Under the pieces are notes generated by a model. The model saw nothing but the letters and a program-made list of their open reading frames with translations. It was not told the origin of the DNA and searched no databases. This document shows, piece after piece, positions 36,218-47,050 of a stretch of DNA of 64,000 nucleotides. Made by a program: the position numbers and the translations under genes. Source of the DNA: Azolla caroliniana (lineage: Eukaryota > Polypodiophyta); the NCBI GenBank assembly GCA_043228905.1, contig JBHGNT010000005.1, positions 14,322,001 through 14,386,000 of the forward strand, written 5' to 3'. How positions within the stretch are numbered: the first letter of the stretch is position 1; the number at the start of each line of letters is the position of its first letter.

Positions 36218-37482
36218 TGCACATCTACTGGTATGTGCCAAGTGTGGTACCGAGTTACATCCGCCTAGTTGAAATCTTTAATCCTTGTCTGAATATTTTC
36301 CTTTCTTTATAACTTTACTATCTATGATGGAGATTGACCTTGAACCAGCTCATTGGCTCCTTTGATCTCTTCCAATGCCACCACGACCATTCTTTCCACC
36401 ATAGCCATGGAGACCATCCAAACCACCAAATCCTTCGTCTGAGCTTTGCATCGCCAAGACCGGTTGTCGTGGCCTCTTCCGCCTTCCCCAAGCATAACCC
36501 TTCAGGTACCATGCGTGTGTCGCTTTCATTCACCATTTTCATGGACAAGACACTTCAATCTTTCTTCTTCCGTCAATCCAAGCTTGTCTTTGTTAGGCCT
36601 CATCCAAACATCGACTTTGAGTACTCTTTGTAGCCCATGCTTTAAGTTCATGCTCACATTTAGGCCCTTAGACGACCAGATTGCATGTTTTCCACTTTGT
36701 CTTTTCTCATTGTATGCTCTCATGGAAGAGTTGACCATCGGTTGTTTGATCTTTGTAATGGTGTCTCCTTTCGAGTTGGATATTGTGATCAAATCCCAAG
36801 AAACGCCCTTCCAATTCACTTCGTTTGTTTGGCCCTCATCGTGCACCATTGTGCTTTGTTTGACCTCTTCATCATATGCATTAGCTTTGACCTTGCTTCC
36901 TCGCCTCCACCTTCCTTCTTTTGGTTGTTAATTTGGTTCGGGTATGTCTCTTCGGTGATGGCCCTTTCTTCACCGTCCGATATGTTCCCATCTACCATTG
37001 CCCAAGTCTCTTGAAATAATGGGGAGGAAGTCTCGGTACATTTGTCTTCCTCCTTCATTGTGTTGTCCATAGCCAGCTCTACCTCTAAGTCGTTATTCGT
37101 GGCCATCTCTTCAAACTCATGGGCCTCGTACCCATTGACCTTCTTGATCGAGCATGCCTCGATTATGCTTGCCTCTTCATCGTTCACATCGGCTTTAACC
37201 TTCGCTTCCTCATCTCCACCTTCCTTCTCTTGCATCTCACGTTGGCTTTTGGATGCAACTACCCAAGTCTCCGGAACATGTGTTAAGGAATTCTCATCTT
37301 TAACAACTTTTGACTTTTTCATGGTGTCCATAGCCATCTCCTTGGCTATCTCTCTGTCACACACATCAGCTTTGACCCTTGCTTCCTCGCCGCCATTGTC
37401 CTTCTCTTGGGTCATACATTGGTTAATACCCAAGTCTCTATAACGAGTGTGGACGGATCCATACGTTTTCGTAGTTTGTCTT
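36218..37482 (-). pseudogene. Internal region of a coding-poor TGTCG-family element: acidic repeat protein
   Basis: On the minus strand, a 247-codon frame (37559-36816) encodes a Glu/Lys-rich protein with diverged internal repeats (HVPETWVVASKSQREMQEK; GGDEEAKVKADVNDEEAS; YEAHEFEEMATNNDLEVE). Similar repeats recur at 39056-38676 and 44710-44399. I recognise no protease, RT or integrase here, and no known domain. The frame's N-terminal stretch overlaps LTR sequence and is probably not native. Confidence 0.6.
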
Positions 37483-37874
37483 TGTCGCGCTATCGTGAAG
37501 ATTTTCAGCAATGGTGTGAAAATTGCAAGGAACATACAAAATCGAGTGTGGTTCTTCACACACGATATGAAAAAATAATAGTAAAGATACTATTTTAGAT
37601 TAGTTTAATATCTTGGTACGAAAAGATGGATTTCTTCAACAGCTTCCGAATATACTTTATTACATTTGAAACGGACAACTAAATGTCAAGTTATGTGAAT
37701 GTGAAGTTTGAGAAGAAGAAGAGAAAAACAAAACTATGAGATATCCCACATAGATAGGATAAATCAGGATCCCACAGTATATAAGCAGAGCCAGAACTTA
37801 TTACTTTTTGTCTATGTGTGGAGCACAGAAAGTTCTTGCGCTAAACTGTGGCTTAACTACTTGTAATGGTTTTG

Positions 37875-38115
37875 GAGGACCGGACCGGACGGACAACGAC
37901 GGAACCGGAACCGGAACCAGACGGACAGCAATGGAACCAGACGGACGACGACAGAACCGGGATCGAAACAGGACGGATGGCGATGGAACCAGGACCAGAA
38001 CCGGAACCGGAACCGGATGGCGAGGAACCGAAACCGGAACGGCTGGACGGCGCCGAAGCGGAACCAGATGGGGATGGTGAGCGAACCGGGACCGGCACTG
38101 GATTGGATCACCGGA
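37875..38115. repeat. CCGGAAC/GACGG-rich minisatellite in LTR
   Basis: Short degenerate units around ggaaccggaacc and agacggacgacg fill about 240 bp in the transcribed part of the LTR. Confidence 0.8.
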
Positions 38116-38224
38116 CCGGATAGATGGATGGATCGAACAAGTTGATCACGACGATTTCAGTGTGAAACGAACAAAATCATCTAGACTAAAAAACCTAGTA
38201 AAAATTTATATACAAAGGGATGCA

Positions 38225-38290
38225 AGCAAGGTTTGAACCTTGCACCTCGAAGATAGATAGAAATGTTTTTTCTATCATTATACTTTCACG
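38225..38290 (-). repeat. tRNA-like module in LTR, antisense
   Basis: The minus strand has aaagtataatgatag as a weak A box and ggtgcaaggttcaaaccttgc, a B box inside a perfect 5-bp T-arm-like hairpin. Confidence 0.55.
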
Positions 38291-38730
38291 TGTAAATTCT
38301 CATATTAGAGCTTGAATGAGTGACATGGTTATCATGCATCACATGTAATGTATGAGCGCCAAATGGCAAACATGCATGACATGCTTTCCATGCATTGTAT
38401 GCATGTCTTGTACCCTCACATGTATCATATGTATGGGGGCATCTATAAAAGAGTGGATGAAAAAGATCAAAGGGGAGCTATGTATTAATCAAGAGTTTAA
38501 TAAGAAGAAAATTCGTTATCCAATTGAAGATATATGTTGTTCCTCAAATCTAAAGTCAAGGGTTCAATCTTAATCTCTCTCTCCATTTCAATCTCTCTCA
38601 ATCTAAAGTCAAGCGTTCTAATCTATCTTAAATCCTTTCTCGCTAAAGCTAGTGCAAACTTCGAATCCTTCCGTTCTAGGACCCCGGCGATTCCGCCTCA
38701 CGATCCGCACGTAGTGACAGATTTTTCACA

Positions 38731-39299
38731 ACCTTCCGTCCCTTGGGTGTTACATCAGTTAATTCCCAAGTCTCTAGAACCATTGTGGGGAAAGTCTCTT
38801 CATGGTCATCGTCTACCCTCTTCACCTCGACATCATTCTCCACGGCTATCTCTGCAGACTCATGGGCCTCGTACCCATTGTCTTCGTCGATCACGCAAGC
38901 TTTTCTCATGCTTGCTTCTTCATCTCTTGATGTTTCGGACACAACATGTGTTCCGAAACACTTGTCTATTCTCAAAGCGGCATTCCCTACTCTTGAGTCT
39001 TCAGCCTTATGCTTAACCGTTGTTTCTCTGCAATATGAGAAGGAAACTTGTTCCACACCTTCTCTCTCGGTATTGTCATACCAAATCTAAGCTTCTGCAT
39101 CAGCCACTTCATTAACCCACATTTCTCGAGAGGTCTCTTCTTCCTCGATCACCATTTGCCTCAGTTTTTGCTCCATTTTAAGCTCCTCTTCAGCATCGAC
39201 TTGCGCCTTTAAGTTCTCAAATGTTTCTCTCATCAAAGCTTCTATGTTTAGTGTCTTCCAATCTTCTCTCTTTGAGCTCTCTTCCTTTGGTGGTGGCGT
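38731..39299 (-). pseudogene. Internal region with acidic-repeat and gag-like frames
   Basis: Minus-strand frames read EALMRETFENLKAQVDAEEE (39425-39087) and YCRETTVKHKAEDSRVGNAA ... YEAHESAEIAVENDVEVK (39056-38676). The latter matches the acidic repeat frame at 44710-44399 in order (KDKVDDLRVANATSR). No pol motif is present. Confidence 0.55.
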
Positions 39300-39828
39300 T
39301 GTCGTGAAGATTTTCGTCAATAGGCGGAAACCGGGGTGGAAGGGGCAAGTCGGTGGTGTGCAACATGTGCACATGTATACTAGGATATGGTGTATAAAAA
39401 GAGAGGGGAAAATTTTGTCCCACATTGTAAGGTCCCTCCCTCCTTGGGCTATAAAAGGAAGGGAGGGGTCACTTATGAAGGGGTTACCTATTTTGTGTGA
39501 GTAAGGTATACCACTTAGTCTAGGGTTCTCCCTCTTCCCATTTCGTTTTAGGGTTAGGGTTTCGGTTAGGGTTTTCTTCTTGGGTTTCCCTTTAGGGTTT
39601 TGCGGATAGTCATTTTGGTGCGGCCATGGCGGCCACCATTGTTGTAACCGTTCGTTGTTTTAACATAACTTGTTGAACAACTTGCCTCCGCCGATCTCTC
39701 CTTCGATGTCGTGGTCTTATTCTTTCCTCTTCTCCTCTTGAGCTAAGCCTCCATATCATGTCCTATTCTTTCTCCTCCACTCCCTAGTCCAAGACCCCCG
39801 CGGTCCCGCCCCTTCTACACGCACGCGC
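39300..39828 (+). mobile_element. TGTCG-family LTR, type E
   Basis: It starts TGTCGTGAAGATTTTCG after a G-rich tract (tttggtggtggcgt). It has two TATA-like boxes (tgtataaaaagag, about 39390; gctataaaagg, about 39449), a ttagggttt stretch, and ends with U5 text ctagtccaagacccccgcgg. It abuts LTR D with no spacer. Confidence 0.65.
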
Positions 39829-40469
39829 TGTCGTGACGATTTTCGGCTACGGTGTGAAACCGAGTGAGACGAATAAACCAAGGATGTGCAACATTGCACA
39901 TGCACTTAGCAAATAAACCTAGCCTAGTGGCACTTGAGTTCATATAGAGGGGTGCAAGCAAGGTTTGAACCTTGCACCTCTAAGATACAAGACAATTGCC
40001 TTACCACTAGGACAACTATCATATAGTGTAAATTTTATGTATTTCCTTTTCATATACAAATTATAGACGAAACTACCATAGAAAACCATGTGCACAAAAC
40101 CATGGTTTTAAACCCATGGTTTGTGCATGACATAAGCAAACCCGTGTGCACAAAACCATGGTTTTAGCCCATGGTTTTGTGCATGTCACGAGCATGGAAA
40201 GACCTATAAAAGCCTCTAGTTGGGCTTGTGTAAGGGGGGCTCAATATGTGATATCACCAACACCATTATCATCAATATAAAATTTGTCTTTATCTTCTTC
40301 ATATTTTTCTACTTCTCAAGTGTACAATTTTTCTTCTTCTCAAGTAAACCATTTTCATTTAATCTTACATTGATCGTCATCTAGCGTCGATAATTCCGCG
40401 AACATCCTCCCCAGTCCAAGACCCCGGTGGTCGCTCGAGTAGCACACGCACGCGCGAATCTTCGCGACA
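39829..40469 (+). mobile_element. TGTCG-family LTR, type D
   Basis: It starts TGTCGTGACGATTTTCGG and ends gcgaatcttcgcgaca, with U5 motif cagtccaagaccccggtgg. A TATA box (acctataaaagcc) lies at about 40203. Length is 641 bp. An antisense tRNA-like module is at 39957-40019. Confidence 0.75.
39957..40019 (-). repeat. tRNA-like module in LTR D, antisense
   Basis: The minus strand reads tcctagtggtaaggc (A box/D arm) and, 30-40 bases on, gcaaggttcaaaccttgc with a perfect 5-bp T-arm-like stem and B box. Confidence 0.65.
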
Positions 40470-40911
40470 GCGCGTAACAACGCGACAGCGTGTTGCCACA
40501 TCTCATCCTCCTTTGATTGTCCATCGTAGAACATGATGTTGTCGACAAGATTCCCATCTTTCTCTTGTCATATTGCCGACATACTCTTTCAACATAGGCC
40601 CAATTTTTGGTGAGGCCATTTGCACCATCATCATCCTCAAGTCGGATTCCAATGGACTTCCTTTCCTTTAGATTTATCGATTTCACGAACATTAGGATTT
40701 TATTCACCCCCACCAATCTTCGATCCCCCTCCGAGAGTTGAGCAAAGAGACTCCCGAACTCAATGAACGCATGCATGGCACTTTGGTGGGTCTTTAATGA
40801 TGATTCCCATTGGTCGAACTCGTATAGATTGCATCTCTTTGTCTCTTTGTAGCTATATGCCTCCATGAGATATCCTCCTGCCATCTCGTTTCATGTCGGG
40901 TTCACCAAAGA
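40470..40911 (-). pseudogene. Gag fragment with primer site, TGTCG family
   Basis: On the minus strand, TGGTGAACCCGACATG (40907-40892) follows the LTR end and acts as primer-binding site. The frame 40884-40550 reads YEFDQWESSLKTHQSAMHAF, FAQLSEGDRRLVGVNKI and LTKNWAYVERVCRQYDKRK, which matches the gag at 45372-44728. It is cut at 40469 by LTR D. Confidence 0.75.
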
Positions 40912-41719
40912 TGTCGTGAAGATATGACAAAGATACATGAACTTGAGGTAGGACCCCGGGGCCTCCGACCATAGGATACCAAATTCATGCGTTTATGTTT
41001 TATGAATCAATCAAAATGAGAAAGTTTGGTAATTTTCTATTAACAAAGAAAAGAAAAATTACAATCTATCCCAAGAGTGGGATTCAAAAGTTTTAGGTAT
41101 ATACTGAGATTAATAGATAAGAAAAATTAGGGTTTTTGAGAGATATGGCTTCCGTAAGGAAATTAGGGTTTTTCGAGAGATATGGCTTCCGTAAGGAAAA
41201 TTAGGGTTTTTCGAGAGATATGGCTTTTGTAACATAAATTAGGGTTTTTCGAGAGATATGGCTTCCGTAAGGAAAATTAAGGTTTTTCGAGAGATGGCTT
41301 CGATAAGAAAAAATTAGGGTTCAATCAAGAGATGGCTTTGATAAGAATAAAATTAGGGTTCATTCGAGAGATGGCTTTGATAGAAAAAATTAGGGTTCAT
41401 TCGAGAGATGGCTTTGATAAGAAAAAATTAGGGTTTATTCGAGAGATGGCTTCAATAAGAAAAGAAAATAGGGTTAGGGTTGCCTGTGATAGATTTTTCC
41501 TTCCCCTCTATGAGAAAAAAAATTGCTCTCTCCTTCTCTCTTTAGTGATAAATTTCTCTCTTCCCTTTTGTTAGATTCCCCCAAAAATTATTGCTCTCCC
41601 CATTAATTGCATGTTACCACTCGAAGATACACTTGCATGAAGGAACTCCAGTTTGCATCCCCCCAGTTCAGTTGCATGCATCCCACTTAGCGTTTTCTTT
41701 AGTTCCATGGACTTCACGT
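40912..41719 (-). mobile_element. TGTCG-family LTR, type A, copy 2 (U5-side part)
   Basis: This is the U5-side half of a minus-oriented LTR homologous to 34587-36200: it holds the telobox minisatellite (about 41105-41475) and the text gttaccactcgaagatacac. It is interrupted at 41719 by the gag-only element and continues at 46146. A primer site adjoins its left end, so it is a 5' LTR. Confidence 0.8.
41105..41475. repeat. Telobox minisatellite in type A LTR, copy 2
   Basis: About nine units of 37-40 bp carry ttagggttt or ttagggttc followed by cgagagatggctt. Confidence 0.85.
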
Positions 41720-41942
41720 TGTCGTGTCTTTCGGCGCTGGATCGTTGCGTGAGTCAGATGGGAACCACTGGGGTTTTAGACTATGAAGAGGAAGAATTTG
41801 AGATGAGTCTAGATATGAATAGATTGTAAGAAAGAGAGATAGAAAACTTGTGAATTCCACAAGTATAATGAATCTTCTTAATCAATATATAAATAAGAAT
41901 ATGACTTTAGATTGAAAGAGAAGAATATACAAACCTCGTGAA

Positions 41943-42434
41943 TAGGGATCGACAACGGTTCGGTTTAGGCTTAGCCGGTTTGGCTTGGATCAGGCCAAAC
42001 CGGTTAAGCCTAAACCGTTTTGGGGATCTCAAACAAGAACCGGTTTGGTAAACGGCTTAGAAACTTGTTTTTGACCCGGCTTGGAAACCTCCCCCTCTCT
42101 CTCTCTCTCAGATGATGGACCACTATATAGTATACATTGTGCAAGATCTCCCTGAGACTCTCTCTCACGTCTGTGTGGTTTCGATTCTCCTTCTCTCTCC
42201 CTCTCTCTCCCCTTATCTGTTGTCTTCCTCCCTCTCTCTCCCTCTCTCTCCCCTTATCTGTTGTCTTCCTCCCTCTCTCTCTCTCTCTCTCCCCTTGACT
42301 GTTGTCTCCCTCCCTCTCTCTCCCTCTCTCTCCCCTTATCTGTTGTCTTCCTCCCTCTCTCTCTCTCTCTCTCCCCTTGACTGTTGTCTCCCTCCCTCTC
42401 TCTCTCTCTCTCCCCTTGTCTGTTGTCTCCCTCC

Positions 42435-42475
<41 letters not shown>

Positions 42476-42718
42476 CTTGTCTGTTGTCTCCCCCCCTCTC
42501 TCTCTCTTTCTCCCTCTCTCCCTCTCGCTCTACAATTTCTAAACGGCTTACCTACCTTAATTGACTTAGTATGCTAGCGCCGGTTTGGCGAGGCTCAAGC
42601 CAAGCCAAGCCGAGCTCAAACCGTTAAGGCAAGTTCAAGCCTAAACTGAGCCGCTAAGCCGCTTTAAGCTGGTTAAGACAAACAATTTAGGCTTGAGCCG
42701 AGCCGTTGCCGATCCCTA
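41943..42718. mobile_element. Non-autonomous hAT element (776 bp)
   Basis: The ends are inverted repeats: TAGGGATCGACAACGGTTCGG on the left against TAGGGATCGGCAACGGCTCGG read inward from the right (19 of 21 match). A perfect 8-bp duplication ctcgtgaa flanks it (41935-41942 and 42719-42726), which is the hAT signature. The interior has subterminal ggtttaagcc-type repeats and a (CT)n-rich tract (about 42190-42530) and no transposase, so it needs a partner element. Confidence 0.94.
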
Positions 42719-43091
42719 CTCGTGAATCCCACGAGTATAGTTTATTAATCGGTAATTTAGAAACATATCCAATTTCCAAAGATTTTCCCCCCTATTACAT
42801 TGTGCTCCCCATCCTTATATAGTGATGAGAGAGTATTAGCAATACATGCTTTTTCTCTAACTATGAACTTTATGATTTTTCTATCAATAGACTATATGCT
42901 TTCTCTAACATGTTTTTCCTAAAAGTGATTATGCGTTTTTTATGAACTATAGTGTTCATGCACGCTAGATATGCATGTGTAGCTTTTCTTTTATCACATT
43001 GCGTTTTCTTCTAACTAAAGCTTTTTTATCTAGAAAATATACATGAAATAACGTTTCTATGTGGGATATCTACTTTTTAACACTTATGATG

Positions 43092-43150
43092 TGTTAGTAT
43101 AATGGTAAGGCTTTACATTATAAACATGGAGGTATAAGGTTTGAATCTTG
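43092..43150 (+). repeat. tRNA-like module in LTR C (3' copy), antisense
   Basis: gttagtataatggtaaggc serves as A box/D arm and ggtttgaatcttgcc as B box. Confidence 0.55.
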
Positions 43151-43256
43151 CCCTATGCGTGTAATATATATTTTAATATCTCTTTCTTTTTCATCATATT
43201 TATTCAATTGGTTATTTTATATGTTTTTCACGTAGTGTACGAATTACACTACGACA

Positions 43257-45408
43257 CTCGCCCCCTCCGAACCCACAAATCCTCCGGTATGTCCCAAAGT
43301 TGTTGGAGCTCGTTATTCTCCTTCATTCGTAATACCCTCTGTTTCTCCCGCAATGTTGGCTTTGTCTCTCCATTTTGAGCACGTCTATTCCTTCCACCCG
43401 AACCATTGTCGTCATCTGATCCACCATATTCTTCGTTCCCTCTTTGCATTGCCATGATCGGTTCTCATGGCTCCTTGTGGTCTTTTTGAGCTTAACCATT
43501 CATGTCTCATGCATGTGCCACCTTCGTTCCGACCGTCTCCTTGGTCAAGACACTCCGCACTTTGTCCACCTTCGTCGTACAATCTCGCGTTAGAGTTAAC
43601 AATCTTCATATTATACCCCTCCTTTGTCGAGATCTCATCCTCGGTAACACCCTTCAAATCCGCTTGGCCCGCTTGGTCCTTGCCATCCGTGGTAGTGTCT
43701 TTTCTTGGCCTCTTTCTTGTCTTCATCAACCTCGACTTCTTTCTGGATCGGTCTCGTCCAATCGGCTTTCAGTTGGATTAGCTTCTGATCAGATTCGTAT
43801 TCAGCCGAATCACACTCGGTTGATCAGTTTCGATCGAGTAGGCCCCCTTCCGGGTCAGGTTCGATCAATCAGTTTCGATCTGGGTTGTCTTTCTTTTACT
43901 CATGTTCATTGGGCTCAACCGGTTCAACCTCCGTCTGAGTCGGATTAGCTTCTTTCCCGATCAGTCTCATCCAATCTGCTTCTAGCTGGAACAATTTCCA
44001 TCTGGGTCAGGCTCGACCGATCGGATTTTGGCCGAATCCACTTCCGCTTGGTTTGGCTTTCGTTTAGATCAGAATTTCGGACGGATCATCTTCCATCCGA
44101 ACTGGCTTCCGACTTTACCTTCCTTGCCGCCATCTCCCATCTCTCCAGTCTCACGTTGGTTCTCGGACACAACCGTCGAAGTCTTTAGAATTAGTGGGCA
44201 GGAATCCTCGGTATTATCATCCTCCGTCGTTTCACCCATAGCCACCTTCTCGGCTATCTCTCCATCGTAGGCATTAGCTTCGACCTTCGTTTTCTCTCCA
44301 ACACCTTCCGTCTCTTCGGTCTCACATTACCTTTCGAACGCAACCACCAAAATCTCTGGAATTAGTGGTGGGAAAGTCTTGATACGACCATCAGCCATTC
44401 ACTCGTCCATAGGCACCTCTGATTCAATGTCATCTTTCGTGGCTACCTCCTCAGTCACGTCCGCCTCACACTCTCTATCTCCCTCGATCATGCAAGCATA
44501 GATTATGCTTACCCCTTTCTCACCCGATGTTTCAGACACTCGTATCCCGAAACCGTTTTCCACCCTTGAAGTAGCATTCGCCACTCTCAAGTCATCGACC
44601 TTATCCTTGATCGTTGTTCTTTTGCAAGAAGAGAGGGTGTCTTGTTCTATACCCTCTCCCATGGTACTGACGAATCGTACTTCGGCCTTCGTATCAGCCA
44701 CATCGTGCATCCTTAATCGATCATCCCTTATAACCCATGTTGTTGCCGATGATATCTCGTCTTCCTCTTATCATATCTTCGGCATACTCTTTCGACTTCA
44801 GCCCAATCCTCGGTAAGGCCATTTGCACCGTCATCATCTTCGAGTTTGATCCTGGTGGCCATCATTTCCCTTTGATTGATCGTTCTTACAAACATTAGGA
44901 CTTTATCCATCCCCACCAATCGTTGTTCCCGCTCCGAGAGTTGAGCAAAATCATACTCAAACTCTAGGAATGCTTGTGTCGCGCTTTGGTGGATCTTTGT
45001 CGATGCCACCCACTAGTCAAACTTGCATCGATCACGTCCCCTCGATCTCTCATAGTCATATGCCTCTCGTAAAGCTTCTACAAAGGACCCCCATGTCGAG
45101 TTTTGTTGCCGTATCTTGTGTATTCTCTCTTGTAGCTCATTCGTGGCCACCCGACTCAAGGATATCACTCGCAATCCTTCCGGTATCCCGCATTGCATCA
45201 TCTCCGCCTTGTAGTCACGTAGATAGCGTGACACATCATTTCCATTGAATTGTCCGTTTCTTTCCACAAGCCGCTCTACTGCCGATTTGATCTCCGACAT
45301 TGTGTGTTGTTCTTGTAGTATGCGGTTGAGCATCATCATCATCATGGTCATCGCCTCTTGTTGATTCTCCATCTCCTTGCCACCCGTTTTCCCGTCGGGT
45401 TCACCAAA
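43257..45408 (-). pseudogene. Gag and acidic tail of the gag-only element
   Basis: The frame starts at 45372 (MENQQEAMTMMMMMLNRILQ) close to the primer site. It reads FNGNDVSRYLRDYKAEMMQC and VEALREAYDYE, hits TAG at 45013 where Trp is expected (QWV), and continues in the same frame with LEFEYDFAQLSEREQRLVG and DWAEVERVCRRYDKR to 44728. This is a Gypsy-type capsid region. Downstream frames (44710-44399, 43729-43412) encode acidic, repeat-rich sequence without known domains. No zinc knuckle, protease or RT is seen. Confidence 0.75.
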
Positions 45409-46145
45409 TGTGCCATGCCTTTCGGTGTCAAATCATTGCGTGAGTCGGATGGGAACTGCTGGGATTTTGGACTAGGATAAGGAAGAATTTGAGATGAGTC
45501 TAGATATGAATAGATTGTAAGAAAGAGAGATAGAAAACTTTTGAATCCCACAAGTATAATGAATCTTATTAATCAATATATAGATAAGAATATGAATTTA
45601 GATTGAAAGAGAAGAATATAGAAACCTCGTGAGTCCCACAAGTATAGTTTATTAATCAGTATTTTCCAAAGATTTTCCCCCTATTACATTGTGCTCCCCA
45701 TCATTATATAGTGATGAGAGAGTCTTAGCAATCCATGCTTTTTCTCTAACTATGAACTTCATGCTTTTTCTATCAATAGACTATATGCTTTCTCTAACAT
45801 GCTTTTCCTAAAAGTGATCATGTGTTTTTTATGAACTATATAGTGTTCATGCACGCTAGATGTGCATGTGTAACTTTTTCTTTTATCATGCGTTTTCTTC
45901 TAACTAAAGCTTTTTTATATAGAAAATATACGTGAAATAACATTTCTATGTGGAATATCTACTTTTTTACATTTATGATGTGTTAGTATAATGGTAAGGC
46001 TTTACATTATAAACATGGACGTGCAAGGTTTGAATCTTGCCCTATGCATGTAATATATATTTTAATATCTCTTTCTTTTTCTTCATATTTATTCAATCGG
46101 TTATTTTATATGTTTTTAACGTAGTGTACGAATAACACTATGACA
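45409..46145 (-). repeat. 5' LTR of the gag-only element
   Basis: This 737-bp copy lacks the hAT; at 45626-45633 it has ctcgtgag where the 3' LTR has the element between two ctcgtgaa copies. It thus serves as an empty site. Confidence 0.88.
45981..46042 (+). repeat. tRNA-like module in LTR C (5' copy), antisense
   Basis: ttagtataatggtaaggc (A box) and gtgcaaggtttgaatcttgcc (B box in a T-arm-like hairpin) match the module at 43092-43150. Confidence 0.6.
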
Positions 46146-46334
46146 ACGTTTAGTTACGACATGTTACCACTCGATGATACACTTACATGAAGGAGCTCTA
46201 GTTTGCACCCCCCAGTTCAGTTGCATGCATCCCACTTGGTGTTTTCCTTAGTTCCATGGACTTTATGTTGAGTTACAGCATCCCACATAACGTTTACTTT
46301 ACTTGCATGGCCTCCACGTTCAGTTATGGCCCGT
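46146..46334 (-). mobile_element. Type A LTR, copy 2, remaining part
   Basis: The sequence acgtttagttacgacatg continues from 41719 after the nested insertion. The block around cagtttgcacccccagttcag repeats the text of 41645-41715 with small changes. It ends at 46334 against another LTR terminus. Confidence 0.7.
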
Positions 46335-47050
46335 TGTCGCAATTTTCCGCGGGTACGTGTCGAAAGGGGCGGGACCACGAGGGTCTTGGACGAGGAAAAG
46401 ATGGATGTTGAGAAGCCGACTCCCTCCGGTCCCGGCTGCACCGGTTGTGGTGCAAACCGGTGCGATTCCGGACGCATACCGGCGGTTACTGAACATGGGA
46501 GAGGGAGAGAGAGAGAGACCACACGCGCAACACCGACTCAACACACGCCTCTTATGTACAGGAAACAAAGGGAAAGAAACACACTCGATACCAACAGAAA
46601 TACAAATATGCACAACCTTTTATATATTTAATTACAAGAGCAAGATACAACTCCGGCTTCAAGCCGGACCAAGGAAGGTTAGGTTACAACAGTCGTCTAC
46701 TGCCAAGTCGCCGATCTGGGAGCTCTCAGGCTCGTCGCGCCAAGCGGGGTCTTGCACAAGAAACCGAGCAGAAGCAAACCCCATTGAACATACAAGCTCT
46801 TCACCAGACTAAACCCTAAATATACACGAAGGAGAAGAAGAAGTCGAAAGCTGCCAAGATGAAACCCTAAACGAAATAGGGTGAAAAGACCAAAGTACAA
46901 ACCCTAAGGGAATAAGAGAAAGATGAAGACCAAGAACTGCCAAACCCTAAATCTACAAACCCTTCGCATCGTCCCGATTCTCGTTCCGCGTTGATCTCCA
47001 CTACCTTTGTCCCCTAGCCGCCACCTACCTTCTCCTTGCTCTTACATTGC
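46335..47050 (-). mobile_element. TGTCG-family LTR, type F
   Basis: The minus strand ends ...cccgcggaaaattgcgaca at 46335, with U5 text gtccaagaccctcgtggtcc. A minus-strand TATA-like aatatataaaagg is near 46625. The start near 47050 is estimated. A (GA)n tract is at 46500-46520. Confidence 0.55.

Larger units (their letters stand above)
37483..38730 (+). mobile_element. TGTCG-family LTR, composite type, plus orientation
   Basis: It starts TGTCGCGCTATCGTGAAG and ends cgtagtgacagatttttcaca, which matches the U5 end of the autonomous element's LTR (minus, near 50724). It contains gatatcccacatag (about 37740), a first TATA (cagtatataagcag, about 37777), a CCGG-rich minisatellite, an antisense tRNA-like module and a second TATA (ctataaaagagtgg, about 38443). 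Confidence 0.72.
41720..43256 (-). repeat. 3' LTR of the gag-only element, with hAT insertion
   Basis: About 753 bp remain after removing the 776-bp hAT and one 8-bp TSD. It starts (minus) TGTCGTAGTGTAATTC and ends aaagacacgaca. It has gatatcccacatag (43070-43057) and ctatataagg (about 42825). Confidence 0.85.
41720..46145 (-). mobile_element. Complete gag-only LTR retrotransposon (TR-GAG-like), TGTCG family type C
   Basis: Minus-oriented: 5' LTR 46145-45409, primer site TGGTGAACCCGACGGG (45406-45391), gag, then no protease or pol, purine tract GGAGGGGGCGAG (43268-43257) and 3' LTR 43256-41720. The flanks share ACGT (41716-41719 and 46146-46149; ACGTT if the border is moved one base). Joining the flanks restores the sequence seen uninterrupted at 35321-35350 in another LTR, so this is a genuine insertion. 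The 3' LTR holds a hAT insertion. Confidence 0.88.

Noticed and set aside
36218-37482. Host gene for an acidic protein
   Set aside because: The frame overlaps LTR sequence, repeats occur in several TE internal regions, and a purine tract and LTR follow it.
42112-42577. Long Ser/Leu/Pro-rich reading frames
   Set aside because: They are translations of the (CT)n-rich core of the hAT element and show no protein-like composition.
46550-47050. A host exon cluster suggested by short frames on both strands
   Set aside because: No splice-consistent homology is seen and the segment ends in LTR U5 text shared with the TGTCG family.
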